The position numbers were made by a program, and so were the translations under genes. The notes beneath the pieces were generated by a model, which did not search any database, was not told the DNA's origin, and saw only the letters and a list, made by a program, of their open reading frames with translations. Below, one piece after another: positions 19,553-27,948 of a stretch of DNA of 64,000 nucleotides. This DNA is from Actinoplanes lutulentus (GTDB taxonomy: Bacteria; Actinomycetota; Actinomycetes; Mycobacteriales; Micromonosporaceae), in NCBI RefSeq assembly GCF_003259845.1, contig NZ_QLMJ01000016.1, positions 1-64,000 on the forward strand. The letters are read 5' to 3'. Every line of letters starts with the position of its first letter. Position 1 is the first letter of the stretch.

Positions 19553-20023
19553 TCATCCGTCGGCGCGGCCCGGCGTCCACCCGGACACGTCCCGCAGCCG
19601 CCCGCGCCACAGCCGCCCCGGCACCCCGGCGAGCTGCCCGGGCCGCGAGATCCGGGCGTCCCGCAGGTGGATGTACCGGGTCGGCGCGGACAGCGCCTGG
19701 TACTGCCGGAACGAGATCTCCTCACCGATGTCACGGCTCTTCACCGCGGCGTGCGCGAGGTCGGACTGCTCCTTCACGTACTCGGCCATACCGACGTAGT
19801 ACGCGTCCTCGTGGTCGTTGAGCTCACTGAGCTCGGCGAACCACTGCCACTGCGGAATCAGAAAGCCGTCGACGACGAGACCGCCCACGGTCAGCGTGAA
19901 CGGCGTACCGGGCTCCTGGTGCTCGACGAGCTGATCCGTCAACGAGACGTACTTGGCGAGCACGCTGTCCGGTTCGGCCCAGTCGTTGCGCACGGTCAGC
20001 GAGTCCAGCATCGGATCAGACAT
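19553..20023 (-). CDS. Hypothetical protein
   Basis: 156 aa, not recognised. It begins MSDPMLDSLTVRNDWAEPDSVLAKYVSLTDQLVEHQEPGTPFTL, then a short hydrophobic turn (TVGGLVVDGFLIPQWQWF) and a helical middle (AYYVGMAEYVKEQSDLAHAAVKSRDIGEEISF). The last 30 residues are Arg/Gly-rich. There is no signal peptide or clear membrane helix. It lies 9 bp downstream of the lipoprotein gene on the same strand, so the two may be co-transcribed. Codon use fits a real gene. Confidence 0.6.
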   Translation of the reverse strand: MSDPMLDSLTVRNDWAEPDSVLAKYVSLTDQLVEHQEPGTPFTLTVGGLVVDGFLIPQWQWFAELSELNDHEDAYYVGMAEYVKEQSDLAHAAVKSRDIGEEISFRQYQALSAPTRYIHLRDARISRPGQLAGVPGRLWRGRLRDVSGWTPGRADG

Positions 20024-20032
20024 ATGCCCAAT

Positions 20033-20728
20033 TTAGGCCAGAGTGGCCGCTCGCTTCTCGGCTTTCGTGATCAGGTCGCGGACCAGTTCCTCGGAGCCGC
20101 CGAGGTTCTCCCAGCCCAGGTCGGCGACCACGACGATGGCGTTGCCGACGCGGGAAGCGGCGGCGTAGTGGCTGACCGTCGACGGGGCTTCGTCGGCGTA
20201 GCTGAAGCGCTGGTCGATGCGGACCACCAGCGCGTCGTCGCCGGTGTCCAGGACGACCCACCTGCGTTCGCCGTCACCCAGGCCGCCCGGGCACTCCTTG
20301 AGGCCGGACTGGATCGCGGTGAACTGGTCGGCCGCGCCGGTTCCGGTGTGCAGGCCGACGAATTCGGTCACCACGGTCGGGGTGCTGCCGCCCTCGGCGC
20401 CCCCGACGGTGTAGCGCATCGCCACCGCTGCCGTCCGGCTCTCGTCACTCGGGTAGCGGCCGTCCCCGCACGGGCGCAGCGGCCGGACGTGCGAGAACTC
20501 GCCTTTTTCGAGCGGCTGCGACTCCGCCCCGCGTACATCAGAAGGCTGCAGAAGCGCACCGCCTGGAATGCCCACAGCGGCCGAGGCCGAAGGCGCAGCC
20601 GAGGCCGAGCCGGAGGGTGACGGCGGGACGGACGCGGCCGAGGCGGTCGTGTCGGAAGCGGAACTGCACGCCGTCAGGGAGGCGGTCAGCAGCCCGGCGG
20701 CGGCGATTCGGAACGCGTTGATCTGCAT
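20033..20728 (-). CDS. Secreted lipoprotein of unknown function
   Basis: 231 aa. The lipoprotein signal AAAGLLTASLTACSS places a lipidated Cys near residue 21. A 35-residue Ser/Pro/Ala linker follows, then a globular domain (GALLQPSDVRGAESQPL to the C terminus). The layout resembles actinobacterial extracellular sensor-like lipoproteins related to the PknH sensor domain: two conserved Cys (RPCGDG and KECPGG) could form a disulfide. That resemblance is weak. It probably sits on the outer face of the membrane. Confidence 0.65.
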   Translation of the reverse strand: MQINAFRIAAAGLLTASLTACSSASDTTASAASVPPSPSGSASAAPSASAAVGIPGGALLQPSDVRGAESQPLEKGEFSHVRPLRPCGDGRYPSDESRTAAVAMRYTVGGAEGGSTPTVVTEFVGLHTGTGAADQFTAIQSGLKECPGGLGDGERRWVVLDTGDDALVVRIDQRFSYADEAPSTVSHYAAASRVGNAIVVVADLGWENLGGSEELVRDLITKAEKRAATLA

Positions 20729-20779
20729 GCTTCAGGCACATGCCCGGTCCGGCCGCCTCTGACACCCCCTGGGGAGGAA

Positions 20780-21583
20780 TCAGGCGATGACGGACGGAAT
20801 CGTCGCGGTGAGCGCCCAGTCGTGGCCGATGTCGGCGGCGGTGCGCAGCAGTTTCGGCAGGTGCTCGTCGAGCAGGGTCTCGACCGACGTCTCGGCGGCG
20901 TGCACTGTGACATTGACGGCGGCGATCACGGTGCCGTCGCCGTCGCGCACGCCGGTCGCGACCGAGCGGACGCCGGGCGCGAGGTCCTGGTCGGCGAGCG
21001 CCCAGCCCTTCGCGCGGATCTCCCGCAGCGACGACTCGAGCTCGGCGGGCGCCGGCTGCCAGCGCGGGGTGATGCCGGACCGGGAGGCCTCGGCGAGAAC
21101 CACCGGCACCGCTGCCGGCGGCAGAGCCGCCAGCAGCACCTTGCCCATCGAGGTCGCCGCCGCCGGGAAGCGCGTCCCGATGTTCACTGCCAAGGTCACA
21201 ATCTTGGGTACGGCGACCCGCGCCACGTAGACGATGTCGCTGCCGTCGAGCTGGGCCATCGACGTCGACTCGTTGGTCTGCACGACGAGTTTCTCCATGT
21301 GCGGACGGGCGACGTCCCACATGTTCAGCGCGTTGACATAGGCCATCCCGAGGTCGAGGACCCGCGGGGTGAGTGCGTAGCCACGGCCGGCGCCACGCAC
21401 GTACCCCAGGGTCTCGAGGGTGATCAGAATCCGCCGGACGGTGGGCCGGGCCAGACCGGTCAGCCCGGCTATCTCACTGAGGGTCATCGACGGCGTGCCG
21501 GGCCGGAAGGTGCGCACGACGTCGAGGCCGCGGGCCAGCGCCTCGATGAAGTCGGGCCCCGCGCCCCTTCCGGGTTCGGTCAT
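20780..21583 (-). CDS. IclR-family regulator, PcaR/PobR-like
   Basis: 267 aa. The N-terminal winged helix is FIEALARGLDVVRTFRPGTPSMTLSEIAGLTGLARPTVRRILITLETLGYVRG (about 11-63). The C-terminal effector domain contains ESTSMAQLDGSDIVYVARV and GTRFPAAATSMGKVLLAAL, as in beta-ketoadipate-pathway regulators. It is the second gene of a two-gene unit behind the amidohydrolase (5 bp gap) and is next to a ring-cleavage operon, so it probably senses an aromatic acid or its cleavage product. Candidate operators lie at 23042-23171. Confidence 0.9.
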   Translation of the reverse strand: MTEPGRGAGPDFIEALARGLDVVRTFRPGTPSMTLSEIAGLTGLARPTVRRILITLETLGYVRGAGRGYALTPRVLDLGMAYVNALNMWDVARPHMEKLVVQTNESTSMAQLDGSDIVYVARVAVPKIVTLAVNIGTRFPAAATSMGKVLLAALPPAAVPVVLAEASRSGITPRWQPAPAELESSLREIRAKGWALADQDLAPGVRSVATGVRDGDGTVIAAVNVTVHAAETSVETLLDEHLPKLLRTAADIGHDWALTATIPSVIA

Positions 21584-21587
21584 GCGC

Positions 21588-23021
21588 TCAATGCTTCCAT
21601 TGAGCGGATCCGGCGTCGTAGTCGGTGTACTGATAGGGGTTGTCGAAGAGGTCGGCCTGGGGAAGGTCGGGGTTCTGCCCGTTGCGCCAGGCCTCCTCGC
21701 CGAGGGTTTCGCGAAGGTGATCGACGGTCTTGCCCACTGCGGCGCGCGCCGCTGCCAGGTCCGCGCCGACCAGCTTGCCGTGTTTTTTCACGACTTTTCC
21801 GTCGACCAGCACGGTGTGCACGTCGCCGCGCTGGGCCTGGAAGACCACGTGACCGTAAGCGTTCAGGATCGGGAACATCGCCGGCGAGTCATCGTTCTTG
21901 ATCAGCACGACGTCGGCCTTGCGGCCCGGGGTGAGCGCGCCCAGCTCCGCGTCGAAGCCGAGAGCCTTCGCGCCGCCACGGGTCGCCCAGTCGACGACCT
22001 GCTCGGCGCGCAGCGGGTGGTGGGTGACCGTCTCCTGCCGGGCGTGCGCCTCGAAGTGCTCGCGGGACCGGTCGGCGCTCAGCGTGGTGCGCATCGCGGA
22101 GAACAGGTCGCCGCTCCACCACACGCTGGTGTCCATCGACAGCGATACCGGCACGCCGTGCCGGCGCAGCGCCCAGGTGGGCGGATATCCCTGCCCGGCA
22201 CTCTGCTCACTCTCCGTCGAGACCGAGACCGAGCCGCCGGTCGCGGCGATCCGATGGTACGAGTCACTGCTCAGCGTCGCGGCGTGCACGTAGACGGTTC
22301 CCGGGGTCATGAAGCCGTTCTCGTACATGAGCCGGATGCCTTCGTCGTTCGTGGCACCCCACACGCCGGCGTGCGTGGTGACCTGCACGCCGAGCTCGCG
22401 GGCCACCTCGAACGCCGCCTTCTCCGGGAACGCCGGGTCACCGGTGACGTCGAACGCGAGCTGGAAACCGGCCAGCTTGCCGTTCTCCACGCGCCGCCGG
22501 TAGAAGTCGCGGAACCCGTCGGAGGTGGTCCACTCCCACGGTCCCTGCTGGATGTTTCCGTACGCGAGGACGAACCGGGCGGGCACCGCCTCGAGGGCGT
22601 CGGCCGCGGCGTCGGCGTGCTGCGGGGTCTGCAGCCCGTGTGACCAGTCGACAGTGGTGGTGACGCCGGCGTCGAGGGCCTCGATCGCGCCGAGCAGGTT
22701 GCCGGCGTGGATGTCCTCGGGCCGGAAGTGCCGGCCGGACTCCAGGTAGTACCAGACGAAGTACTGGGTGAGGGTCCAGTCGGTGCCGTACCCCCGCATC
22801 GCGGTCTGCCACATGTGCCGGTGCGTGTCGATCATGCCCGGCATGACGATGCCACCGGAGGCGTCGATCTCCTCGGCGTCGTCCGGGGCGCTCAGGTTGT
22901 GGCCGATCTCGGCGATGCGGCCGTCGACCACGAGCACGTCGGCGCCGGGTAGCACGGTATGCGCGTCGTCCATGGTCAGAACGAGTCCGTTACGGAATAT
23001 CACGGGTCTTTCGACGCTCAT
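21588..23021 (-). CDS. Amidohydrolase, ATZ/TRZ (deaminase/chlorohydrolase) family
   Basis: 478 aa from the ATG at 23021, which has AAGGAG 6 bases upstream. It is a metal-dependent TIM-barrel hydrolase: IVMPGMIDTHRHMWQTAMRG gives the HxH ligands (about 66-68), VTTHAGVWGATNDEG a metal His (about 205), YVHAATLSSDSY another, and SMDTSVWWSGDLFSAMR the catalytic Asp. The C-terminal composite domain ends ADVVLIKND. Relatives deaminate or dechlorinate N-heterocycles. The substrate here is unknown. It diverges from the dioxygenase operon and is coupled to the IclR gene, so it may supply an aromatic or heteroaromatic precursor. Confidence 0.88.
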   Translation of the reverse strand: MSVERPVIFRNGLVLTMDDAHTVLPGADVLVVDGRIAEIGHNLSAPDDAEEIDASGGIVMPGMIDTHRHMWQTAMRGYGTDWTLTQYFVWYYLESGRHFRPEDIHAGNLLGAIEALDAGVTTTVDWSHGLQTPQHADAAADALEAVPARFVLAYGNIQQGPWEWTTSDGFRDFYRRRVENGKLAGFQLAFDVTGDPAFPEKAAFEVARELGVQVTTHAGVWGATNDEGIRLMYENGFMTPGTVYVHAATLSSDSYHRIAATGGSVSVSTESEQSAGQGYPPTWALRRHGVPVSLSMDTSVWWSGDLFSAMRTTLSADRSREHFEAHARQETVTHHPLRAEQVVDWATRGGAKALGFDAELGALTPGRKADVVLIKNDDSPAMFPILNAYGHVVFQAQRGDVHTVLVDGKVVKKHGKLVGADLAAARAAVGKTVDHLRETLGEEAWRNGQNPDLPQADLFDNPYQYTDYDAGSAQWKH

Positions 23022-23041
23022 TCGCAGCTCCTTCGGACTGC

Positions 23042-23171
23042 TGTCCGCTGGGCGGGCAGCGCTGTGTACGACAGCGTGTTCCGGTGTTTTTGACTTGTCA
23101 AGGACATGTTTCCGGGGCGTTGACAAGCGCAGGTCGGATTGGGGAAGCTGCTTCTGCGGACAGGTGTCCGC
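23042..23171. promoter_or_regulatory. Divergent promoter with candidate IclR operators
   Basis: A perfect dyad GCGGACA-GG-TGTCCGC lies at 23156-23171, just before the CoA-transferase gene. Its half-site TGTCCGC recurs at 23042-23048, before the amidohydrolase gene. A second set is CTTGTCAA (23094-23101) and TTGACAAG (23120-23127), an inverted repeat with 18 bases between. TTGACA at 23120-23125 could be a -35 box. IclR regulators often use more than one such site in a shared promoter. Confidence 0.6.
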
Positions 23172-23188
23172 GGAACGGGCGGTTACTC

Positions 23189-24325
23189 ATGGTTGACCAA
23201 CCCAAAGGTCCGCTGGACGGCCTGCTCGTCGCCGACTTCTCCCGGATCCTCGCCGGGCCGTACGCGACGATGCTCCTGGCCGACCTCGGCGCGCAGGTGA
23301 TCAAAGTGGAGGGGCCGGCCGGGGACGACACCCGCACCTGGATGCCGCCGGTGCGGGACGGCGTGTCCACGTACTACCTGGGCATCAACCGGAACAAGCG
23401 GTCGATCGCGCTGGACCTGAAGGACCCGGTGGACCGGGAGGCGGCGCAGGAGCTGGCACGGCGGGCGGACGTTCTGATCGAGAACATGCGGCCGGGCGGG
23501 CTGGCTAGATTCGGCCTGGATTACGCGTCGGTGGCGGCTTCGAATGCTGGCGTGATTTACGCGAGCATCAGTGGGTTCGGGTCCGGCGCGGGAGCGTCGA
23601 TGCCGGGATACGACCTGATGGTCCAGGCCATTTCCGGACTTATGAGCTTAACTGGTGATCCTTCTGGTTCGCCGTTCCGCGCCGGCATCTCGGTCTTCGA
23701 TGTCATGGCCGGGCTGCACGCTTCGCTGGGGATTCTGGCGGCGCTGCACACGCGCTCGGCGACCGGGCGTGGGCAGCATGTCGAGGTCAACCTGTTGAGT
23801 TCGGCGTTGTCCGGGCTGGTGAACCACTCCAGTGGTTACGTGGCGGGCGGGACTGTCCCCTATCGGATGGGGAATGCGCATCCGAGCCTGTTCCCGTACG
23901 AGCCGCTGCCCACTGCGGACGGCGAGCTGATCATCATCGCCGGAAATGACGGGCAGTTCCGGAAATTGTGCGAAGTAATGGGTTTATCGGCCTTGCCCGA
24001 CGACCCTCGTTTCGGCCGTAATCAGGACCGTACGGCCAACCGGGAAGAACTGCGTCCCCTGCTGGTCGACCGGCTGAAATCGCGGACCAAGGACGAATGG
24101 TTCCGGGACCTGCTCGCCGCCGGGGTGCCGTGCGCGCCGATCAACACGATCGACGGCGGGGTGGCGCTGGCCGAGGAGCTCGGCCTCAACCCCGTCGTGA
24201 CGGTCGGCGGAGTGCCGAGCGTCCGCAACCCGATCACGTTCTCGGAGACGCCGGCGACCTACGAGCTGCCGCCGCCGGGACTCGACGAACACGGCGAGGA
24301 GATCCGCGCGTGGCTGAAGAGCTGA
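23189..24325 (+). CDS. CaiB/BaiF class III CoA-transferase
   Basis: 378 aa. Signatures: GLLVADFSRILAGPYATMLLADLGAQVIKVEGPAGDDTRTW at the N terminus, LGINRNKRSIALDLKD, ADVLIENMRPGGLARFGLDY with the catalytic Asp region, and ISGFGSGAGASMPGYDLMVQAISGLM. Such enzymes move CoA between carboxylic acids (succinyl-CoA, formyl-CoA and others). It opens an operon with a citryl-CoA-lyase-like protein, so it may activate a tricarboxylate from ring cleavage; that is inference. The ATG at 23189 is chosen over a far-upstream start that lies in the promoter. Confidence 0.92.
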   Translation: MVDQPKGPLDGLLVADFSRILAGPYATMLLADLGAQVIKVEGPAGDDTRTWMPPVRDGVSTYYLGINRNKRSIALDLKDPVDREAAQELARRADVLIENMRPGGLARFGLDYASVAASNAGVIYASISGFGSGAGASMPGYDLMVQAISGLMSLTGDPSGSPFRAGISVFDVMAGLHASLGILAALHTRSATGRGQHVEVNLLSSALSGLVNHSSGYVAGGTVPYRMGNAHPSLFPYEPLPTADGELIIIAGNDGQFRKLCEVMGLSALPDDPRFGRNQDRTANREELRPLLVDRLKSRTKDEWFRDLLAAGVPCAPINTIDGGVALAEELGLNPVVTVGGVPSVRNPITFSETPATYELPPPGLDEHGEEIRAWLKS

Positions 24326-25077
24326 GATTTCCGACGGGCCTCGGCACGTCCGACGCCGACAGCATCTCGCTGCTCGGGCAGGACCTGGCCGCTGACCTGA
24401 TGGGCAAGGTCGGGTTCGGCGAGCTGGCGTTCTGGCTGGTGGCCGGGCGGCGGCCGAGCCCCGGCGAGGTGCGGCTGTTCGAGGCGGTACTCGTGGCGCT
24501 CGCCGATCACGGGTTCACGCCGACAGCGATCGCGGCCCGGCTGACCTATCTGTCGGCGCCGGACTCGCTGCAGGGCGCTCTGGCGGCCGGACTCCTCGGC
24601 GGAGGCTCCCGTTTCCTCGGGGTGACCGAGGACTGCGGCCGGTACCTGGCTGACGTTCTGGCGTCGGCCTCAGGTGATGATTTCGACGCCATCGCCCTGG
24701 AGGCCGTGCGCACCACGAAAGCCGCCGGCCGATTCGTTCCGGGACTCGGGCATCCGGTCCACAAAGTGCAGGACCCGCGGACTCCGGTGCTGATCCGGAT
24801 CGCCCAGGAAGAAGGGTTCTATGGCCCTCATCTGCGGCTCTTCGAAGCCATCGGACGCGTACACGAAAAGGTTTTGAACCGGAAGCTGCCGTTGAACGGC
24901 GCGGGAGTGTGCGGCGCCGCGCTCGCCGATCTGGGTTTGCCTGTCGATCTGTTGCGCGGATTCGCGCTGCTCGCGCGCGCCGCCGGGCTGCTCGGGCAGA
25001 TCGCCGAGGAGAAACGCCGCCCGATCGCCAACCAGATCTATCTCACCGTCGACCGGAACGCCGTTTACGAGCCTTAG
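24310..25077 (+). CDS. Citryl-CoA-lyase/citrate-synthase-like protein
   Basis: 255 aa from a GTG at 24310, overlapping the CoA-transferase gene by 16 bases. It is shorter than citrate synthase (about 380-430 aa) but keeps the active-site core: FVPGLGHPVHKVQDPRTPVLIRIAQEEG (about 145-172, with the GxGHPxxK-x-DPR motif) and the C-terminal GLLGQIAEEKRRPIANQIYLTVDR. This compact form is seen in citryl-CoA or citramalyl-CoA lyases, which split a CoA ester of a hydroxy acid. Tight coupling to a CoA-transferase fits a two-step activate-and-cleave reaction. Confidence 0.82.
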   Translation: MAEELRFPTGLGTSDADSISLLGQDLAADLMGKVGFGELAFWLVAGRRPSPGEVRLFEAVLVALADHGFTPTAIAARLTYLSAPDSLQGALAAGLLGGGSRFLGVTEDCGRYLADVLASASGDDFDAIALEAVRTTKAAGRFVPGLGHPVHKVQDPRTPVLIRIAQEEGFYGPHLRLFEAIGRVHEKVLNRKLPLNGAGVCGAALADLGLPVDLLRGFALLARAAGLLGQIAEEKRRPIANQIYLTVDRNAVYEP

Positions 25078-25090
25078 TTGGAGGATTCGC

Positions 25091-25954
25091 ATGGCCAGCA
25101 TCGTGGCGGTCATCGCTTCGACGCATCACCCCTTCTATTACCGGGCCAGCACGTCGACCGGCGAGGACCGGCCGCCGTTCGCCGACGAGTGGACCCGCAA
25201 GATCCTCGCGTTCCGGGAGACGCTGACCCGCGCGAACCCGGACGTGCTGGTCATGGTCGGCTCTGATCACTTTCACCAGCTGTGGCTGGACAACATGCCG
25301 CAGTTCCTGGTCGGCAAGGCACCGGTCTACGACGCGAACTGGTACAACGAGGAACGCGAGTTCGGCCTGCCGCGAATGACGCTGAAGGGCCACGAGGACC
25401 TGTCGTCACACATCCTGCGGTCCGGGCTGGATGCCGGCTTCGACCTGGCGTTCAGCAACGAGCTGCGGATCGACCACAGCATCACCTGCCCGATCATCAC
25501 GCTGCGGCCGGAGGCGGACCTGCCGATCGTGCCGATCTACACGAACATCTTCGCGCCGCCGCTGCCGCAGCCTTCGCGTTTCGTGCAGCTGGGTTCCGCT
25601 TTGCGCAAGATCATTGACGAGTGGCCGCCGCACCTGCGGGTCGCGGTGATCGGAACCGGTCACCTCTCGCTGGAGCTCGGTGGGCCCCGGCAGTTCGGCC
25701 CGCACGGTCCCGACCCATCCTTCGATGAGAAGGCGGTCAGCTGGATCGCCAACGGTGACCTCGACGGATGCCTGCGCGAGGTCAGCCTGGACAGCCTGCA
25801 CGCGCCAGGCAACGCCACCCACGGATTCATGGACTTCATGCTGATGATGGGCGTCGCCGGTGCCGGCGTGAAAGCCGATTACGTGGACACCTTCGACCTT
25901 TTCCACACGATGGAGGCCTACTTCACCTGGTACCCGAACGGAGTGGCGGCATGA
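25091..25954 (+). CDS. Class III extradiol dioxygenase, catalytic (LigB-like) subunit
   Basis: 287 aa. LigB superfamily: ASTHHPFYYRAS has the first iron-ligand His (about 11-12), VMVGSDHFHQLW the second region, and VIGTGHLSLELGGPRQFGPHGPDPSFDEKAVSWI the conserved C-terminal His/Glu part. These non-haem Fe(II) enzymes open catechol rings next to a hydroxyl using O2, e.g. protocatechuate 4,5-dioxygenase or gallate-type enzymes. The next gene encodes the matching small subunit. Ring substrate not determinable from sequence alone. Confidence 0.88.
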   Translation: MASIVAVIASTHHPFYYRASTSTGEDRPPFADEWTRKILAFRETLTRANPDVLVMVGSDHFHQLWLDNMPQFLVGKAPVYDANWYNEEREFGLPRMTLKGHEDLSSHILRSGLDAGFDLAFSNELRIDHSITCPIITLRPEADLPIVPIYTNIFAPPLPQPSRFVQLGSALRKIIDEWPPHLRVAVIGTGHLSLELGGPRQFGPHGPDPSFDEKAVSWIANGDLDGCLREVSLDSLHAPGNATHGFMDFMLMMGVAGAGVKADYVDTFDLFHTMEAYFTWYPNGVAA

Positions 25955-26313
25955 GCAAATATCTCTTGAACAAGTTCCTGTTCACGGTGGATCGGGATCC
26001 GGAACTGGTCGAGCGGTATCGCGCGGATCCGCGCGGTCTGGTCGAATGGTGGGAGTCGACGACGGCCAACACTCTGCTGAACTGTCACAGCGGCGAGGCG
26101 AGCACCTGGCTCGCCTTCACGGATGAGGAGCGTGAGGCACTGATCGCCCACGATCACGTGAAGCTGTTCTCACTCGGTTCCCACCCCTTTCTCACATTGA
26201 CCTTGTTCATCGCCATGTTCGAACGGGACAACACGTCACCGCTGGAGTACCAGAAGGCGTACGGTGCCGCGCTGGCCGGGTTCACGCTCCCCTATCCGGA
26301 CATCACCACGTGA
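25951..26313 (+). CDS. Class III extradiol dioxygenase, small (LigA-like) subunit
   Basis: 120 aa, helical. It begins MSKYLLNKFLFTVDRDPELVERYRADP and ends ALAGFTLPYPDI, the LigA pattern. In LigAB the small subunit closes over the active site of LigB. The ATG overlaps the LigB-like stop by 4 bases (ATGA), the usual sign of a 1:1 complex. Its own stop overlaps the start of the oxidoreductase gene by 4 bases (GTGA). Confidence 0.87.
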   Translation: MSKYLLNKFLFTVDRDPELVERYRADPRGLVEWWESTTANTLLNCHSGEASTWLAFTDEEREALIAHDHVKLFSLGSHPFLTLTLFIAMFERDNTSPLEYQKAYGAALAGFTLPYPDITT

Positions 26314-27308
26314 TCGACGCGGCGGTGTTGCGGGTGTGCGGGCAGCCGCCGACGATCGCCCGGCGTCCGGTGCCGGTTCCGGCTGACGACGAGGTGCTCG
26401 TCCAGGTGGTGGCGGCGCCGATCACGCCGCTGGATGTGCTGTGCGCGTCCGGGGCGAGCTATTTCGGGGCTCCGGCCACGCCGTACGTCCCCGGTGTTCA
26501 AGGGGTGGGTTGTCTCCCGGACGGGACGGCGGTGTGGTTCGCGACGTCCGCCGGCATGCGCCCCGGGGACGGGAGCATGGCGTCGATCGTGGCGGTCCGG
26601 TCGGACGACGTGGTGCCGCTGCCGCCGGGCGCCCCGCTGGAGCTGATCGCGGCGCTCGGGCTGTCGGCGGTGGCGGCACTGAGCGCGTTGCGGGCAGGCG
26701 CTGGTTCTTCTGCGCTTTCTACACCTGGTGGTGACGGTGGGCTGGGTCAGGTCGTGGTGCTCGGCGCCGGTGGTGTCGTCGGGCAGGCCGCCATCCAGCT
26801 GGCGCTGCTCGGCGGCGCCCGCCGGGTGATCGCGGTGACCCGCTCCCCCGCATCCCTGGCCCGGGCCGCCGCCCTGGGCGCCGCCGCCACGGTCCCGCTG
26901 CTGCCCGACGACTCCGAAACCGGGCTGGCCGACTGCCTGCGCGACGCCGCCGAGGGCCCGGTCGACCTGGTGATCGACCCCGTCTTCGGCATGCCCGCGG
27001 CCGCCGCCCTGCGCGTGCTGCGCCCCGGCGGAACCCTGGTCAACCTCGGCTCCGCCGCCGGCGCGACCGCCCCGTTCGACTCGGCGACCCTGCGCAGCGG
27101 CTCGTTGCGCATCGTCGGCTACACGAACAACGCGCTCACCACCCTCGAACGCGCGTCCGCCCTCACCGAGATCGCCGCCCACGCGACCGCCGGCGCCCTG
27201 ACCGTCACCCACGAGGTGGTGCCACTCGCCGCGGTTGCCGAGGCGTGGACACGTCAGGCCATCGGAAAGGCGTACGGAAGGATGGTTCTGTCTATCGTCG
27301 ACCGGTGA
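26310..27308 (+). CDS. MDR-superfamily NAD(P)H quinone/enone oxidoreductase
   Basis: 332 aa from a GTG coupled to the LigA-like gene. The GroES-like N-terminal domain has APITPLDVLCASGASYFGAPATPYVPGVQGVG. The Rossmann motif is VVVLGAGGVVGQAAIQLALLGGARRVIAVTRS. The C terminus AVAEAWTRQAIGKAYGRMVLSI is typical. No zinc-ligand cluster is seen. In this operon it may oxidise the aldehyde or reduce the enone formed on ring opening, a role played by unrelated LigC in the classic pathway (inference). Confidence 0.85.
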   Translation: MIDAAVLRVCGQPPTIARRPVPVPADDEVLVQVVAAPITPLDVLCASGASYFGAPATPYVPGVQGVGCLPDGTAVWFATSAGMRPGDGSMASIVAVRSDDVVPLPPGAPLELIAALGLSAVAALSALRAGAGSSALSTPGGDGGLGQVVVLGAGGVVGQAAIQLALLGGARRVIAVTRSPASLARAAALGAAATVPLLPDDSETGLADCLRDAAEGPVDLVIDPVFGMPAAAALRVLRPGGTLVNLGSAAGATAPFDSATLRSGSLRIVGYTNNALTTLERASALTEIAAHATAGALTVTHEVVPLAAVAEAWTRQAIGKAYGRMVLSIVDR

Positions 27309-27805
27309 CGACAACGGTGACCTATCTAGAGATGACCGCGCCCGATCAGCTCAGCCCGGCGCCTGCGGTGCCGGGTCTGACGCTGGAACCGCTGAGCCCG
27401 GACTCCCCGCTGTCCCGGGAGTTGCCCGCCCGGGTCGGTGCGCCGTTCGGGTGGTCGAGCGCCGGCCGCACCCCGGAGCAGTGGGCCGAGATCCGCGCCC
27501 AGTACCCGGACCGGCGGCACTGGATGCTGTCGTTCGAGGGCGAACCCGCCGGCATCGTCGCCTACGACCCGCACCCCGGTGACGAGGTGGAGATCAAAAC
27601 GTTCGGCCTGCTCCCGGAGTTCACCGGCCGGGGCCTGGGCGGATACGCACTGACGCTCGGCCTGTGGAGAGCATGGGACCTGGTGCCCGGCGTGACGAGG
27701 GTGTGGCTGCACACGGCGAGCAGCGACCACCCCAACGCCCTGCCGAACTACCGGAGCCGGGGCCTGCGCCCGTTCCGTACCGAAGTCCTTCCTCAGACGC
27801 GCTGA
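27305..27805 (+). CDS. GNAT-family N-acetyltransferase
   Basis: 166 aa from a GTG overlapping the preceding stop by 4 bases (GTGA). The acetyl-CoA loop is EIKTFGLLPEFTGRGLGGYALTLGL (about 98-122). VTRVWLHTASSDHPNALPNYRSRGLRPFRTE gives the later strands. The substrate is unknown. Being last in the ring-cleavage operon, it may detoxify an amino compound handled by the pathway, or simply be a passenger. Confidence 0.85.
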   Translation: MTTTVTYLEMTAPDQLSPAPAVPGLTLEPLSPDSPLSRELPARVGAPFGWSSAGRTPEQWAEIRAQYPDRRHWMLSFEGEPAGIVAYDPHPGDEVEIKTFGLLPEFTGRGLGGYALTLGLWRAWDLVPGVTRVWLHTASSDHPNALPNYRSRGLRPFRTEVLPQTR

Positions 27806-27948
27806 CGCCGGGCGTCCCACACCACCAGAGCGCAGGAACAGCGAGGCGAACAGCGACGGGATGGAACGAAGCCACCGTCACCGTCCGGAAATCCGTCGAC
27901 GCCTCGTCCCGGGTTCGCGACAATGCTCGCCGGAGAGGGGGTGGCGCC

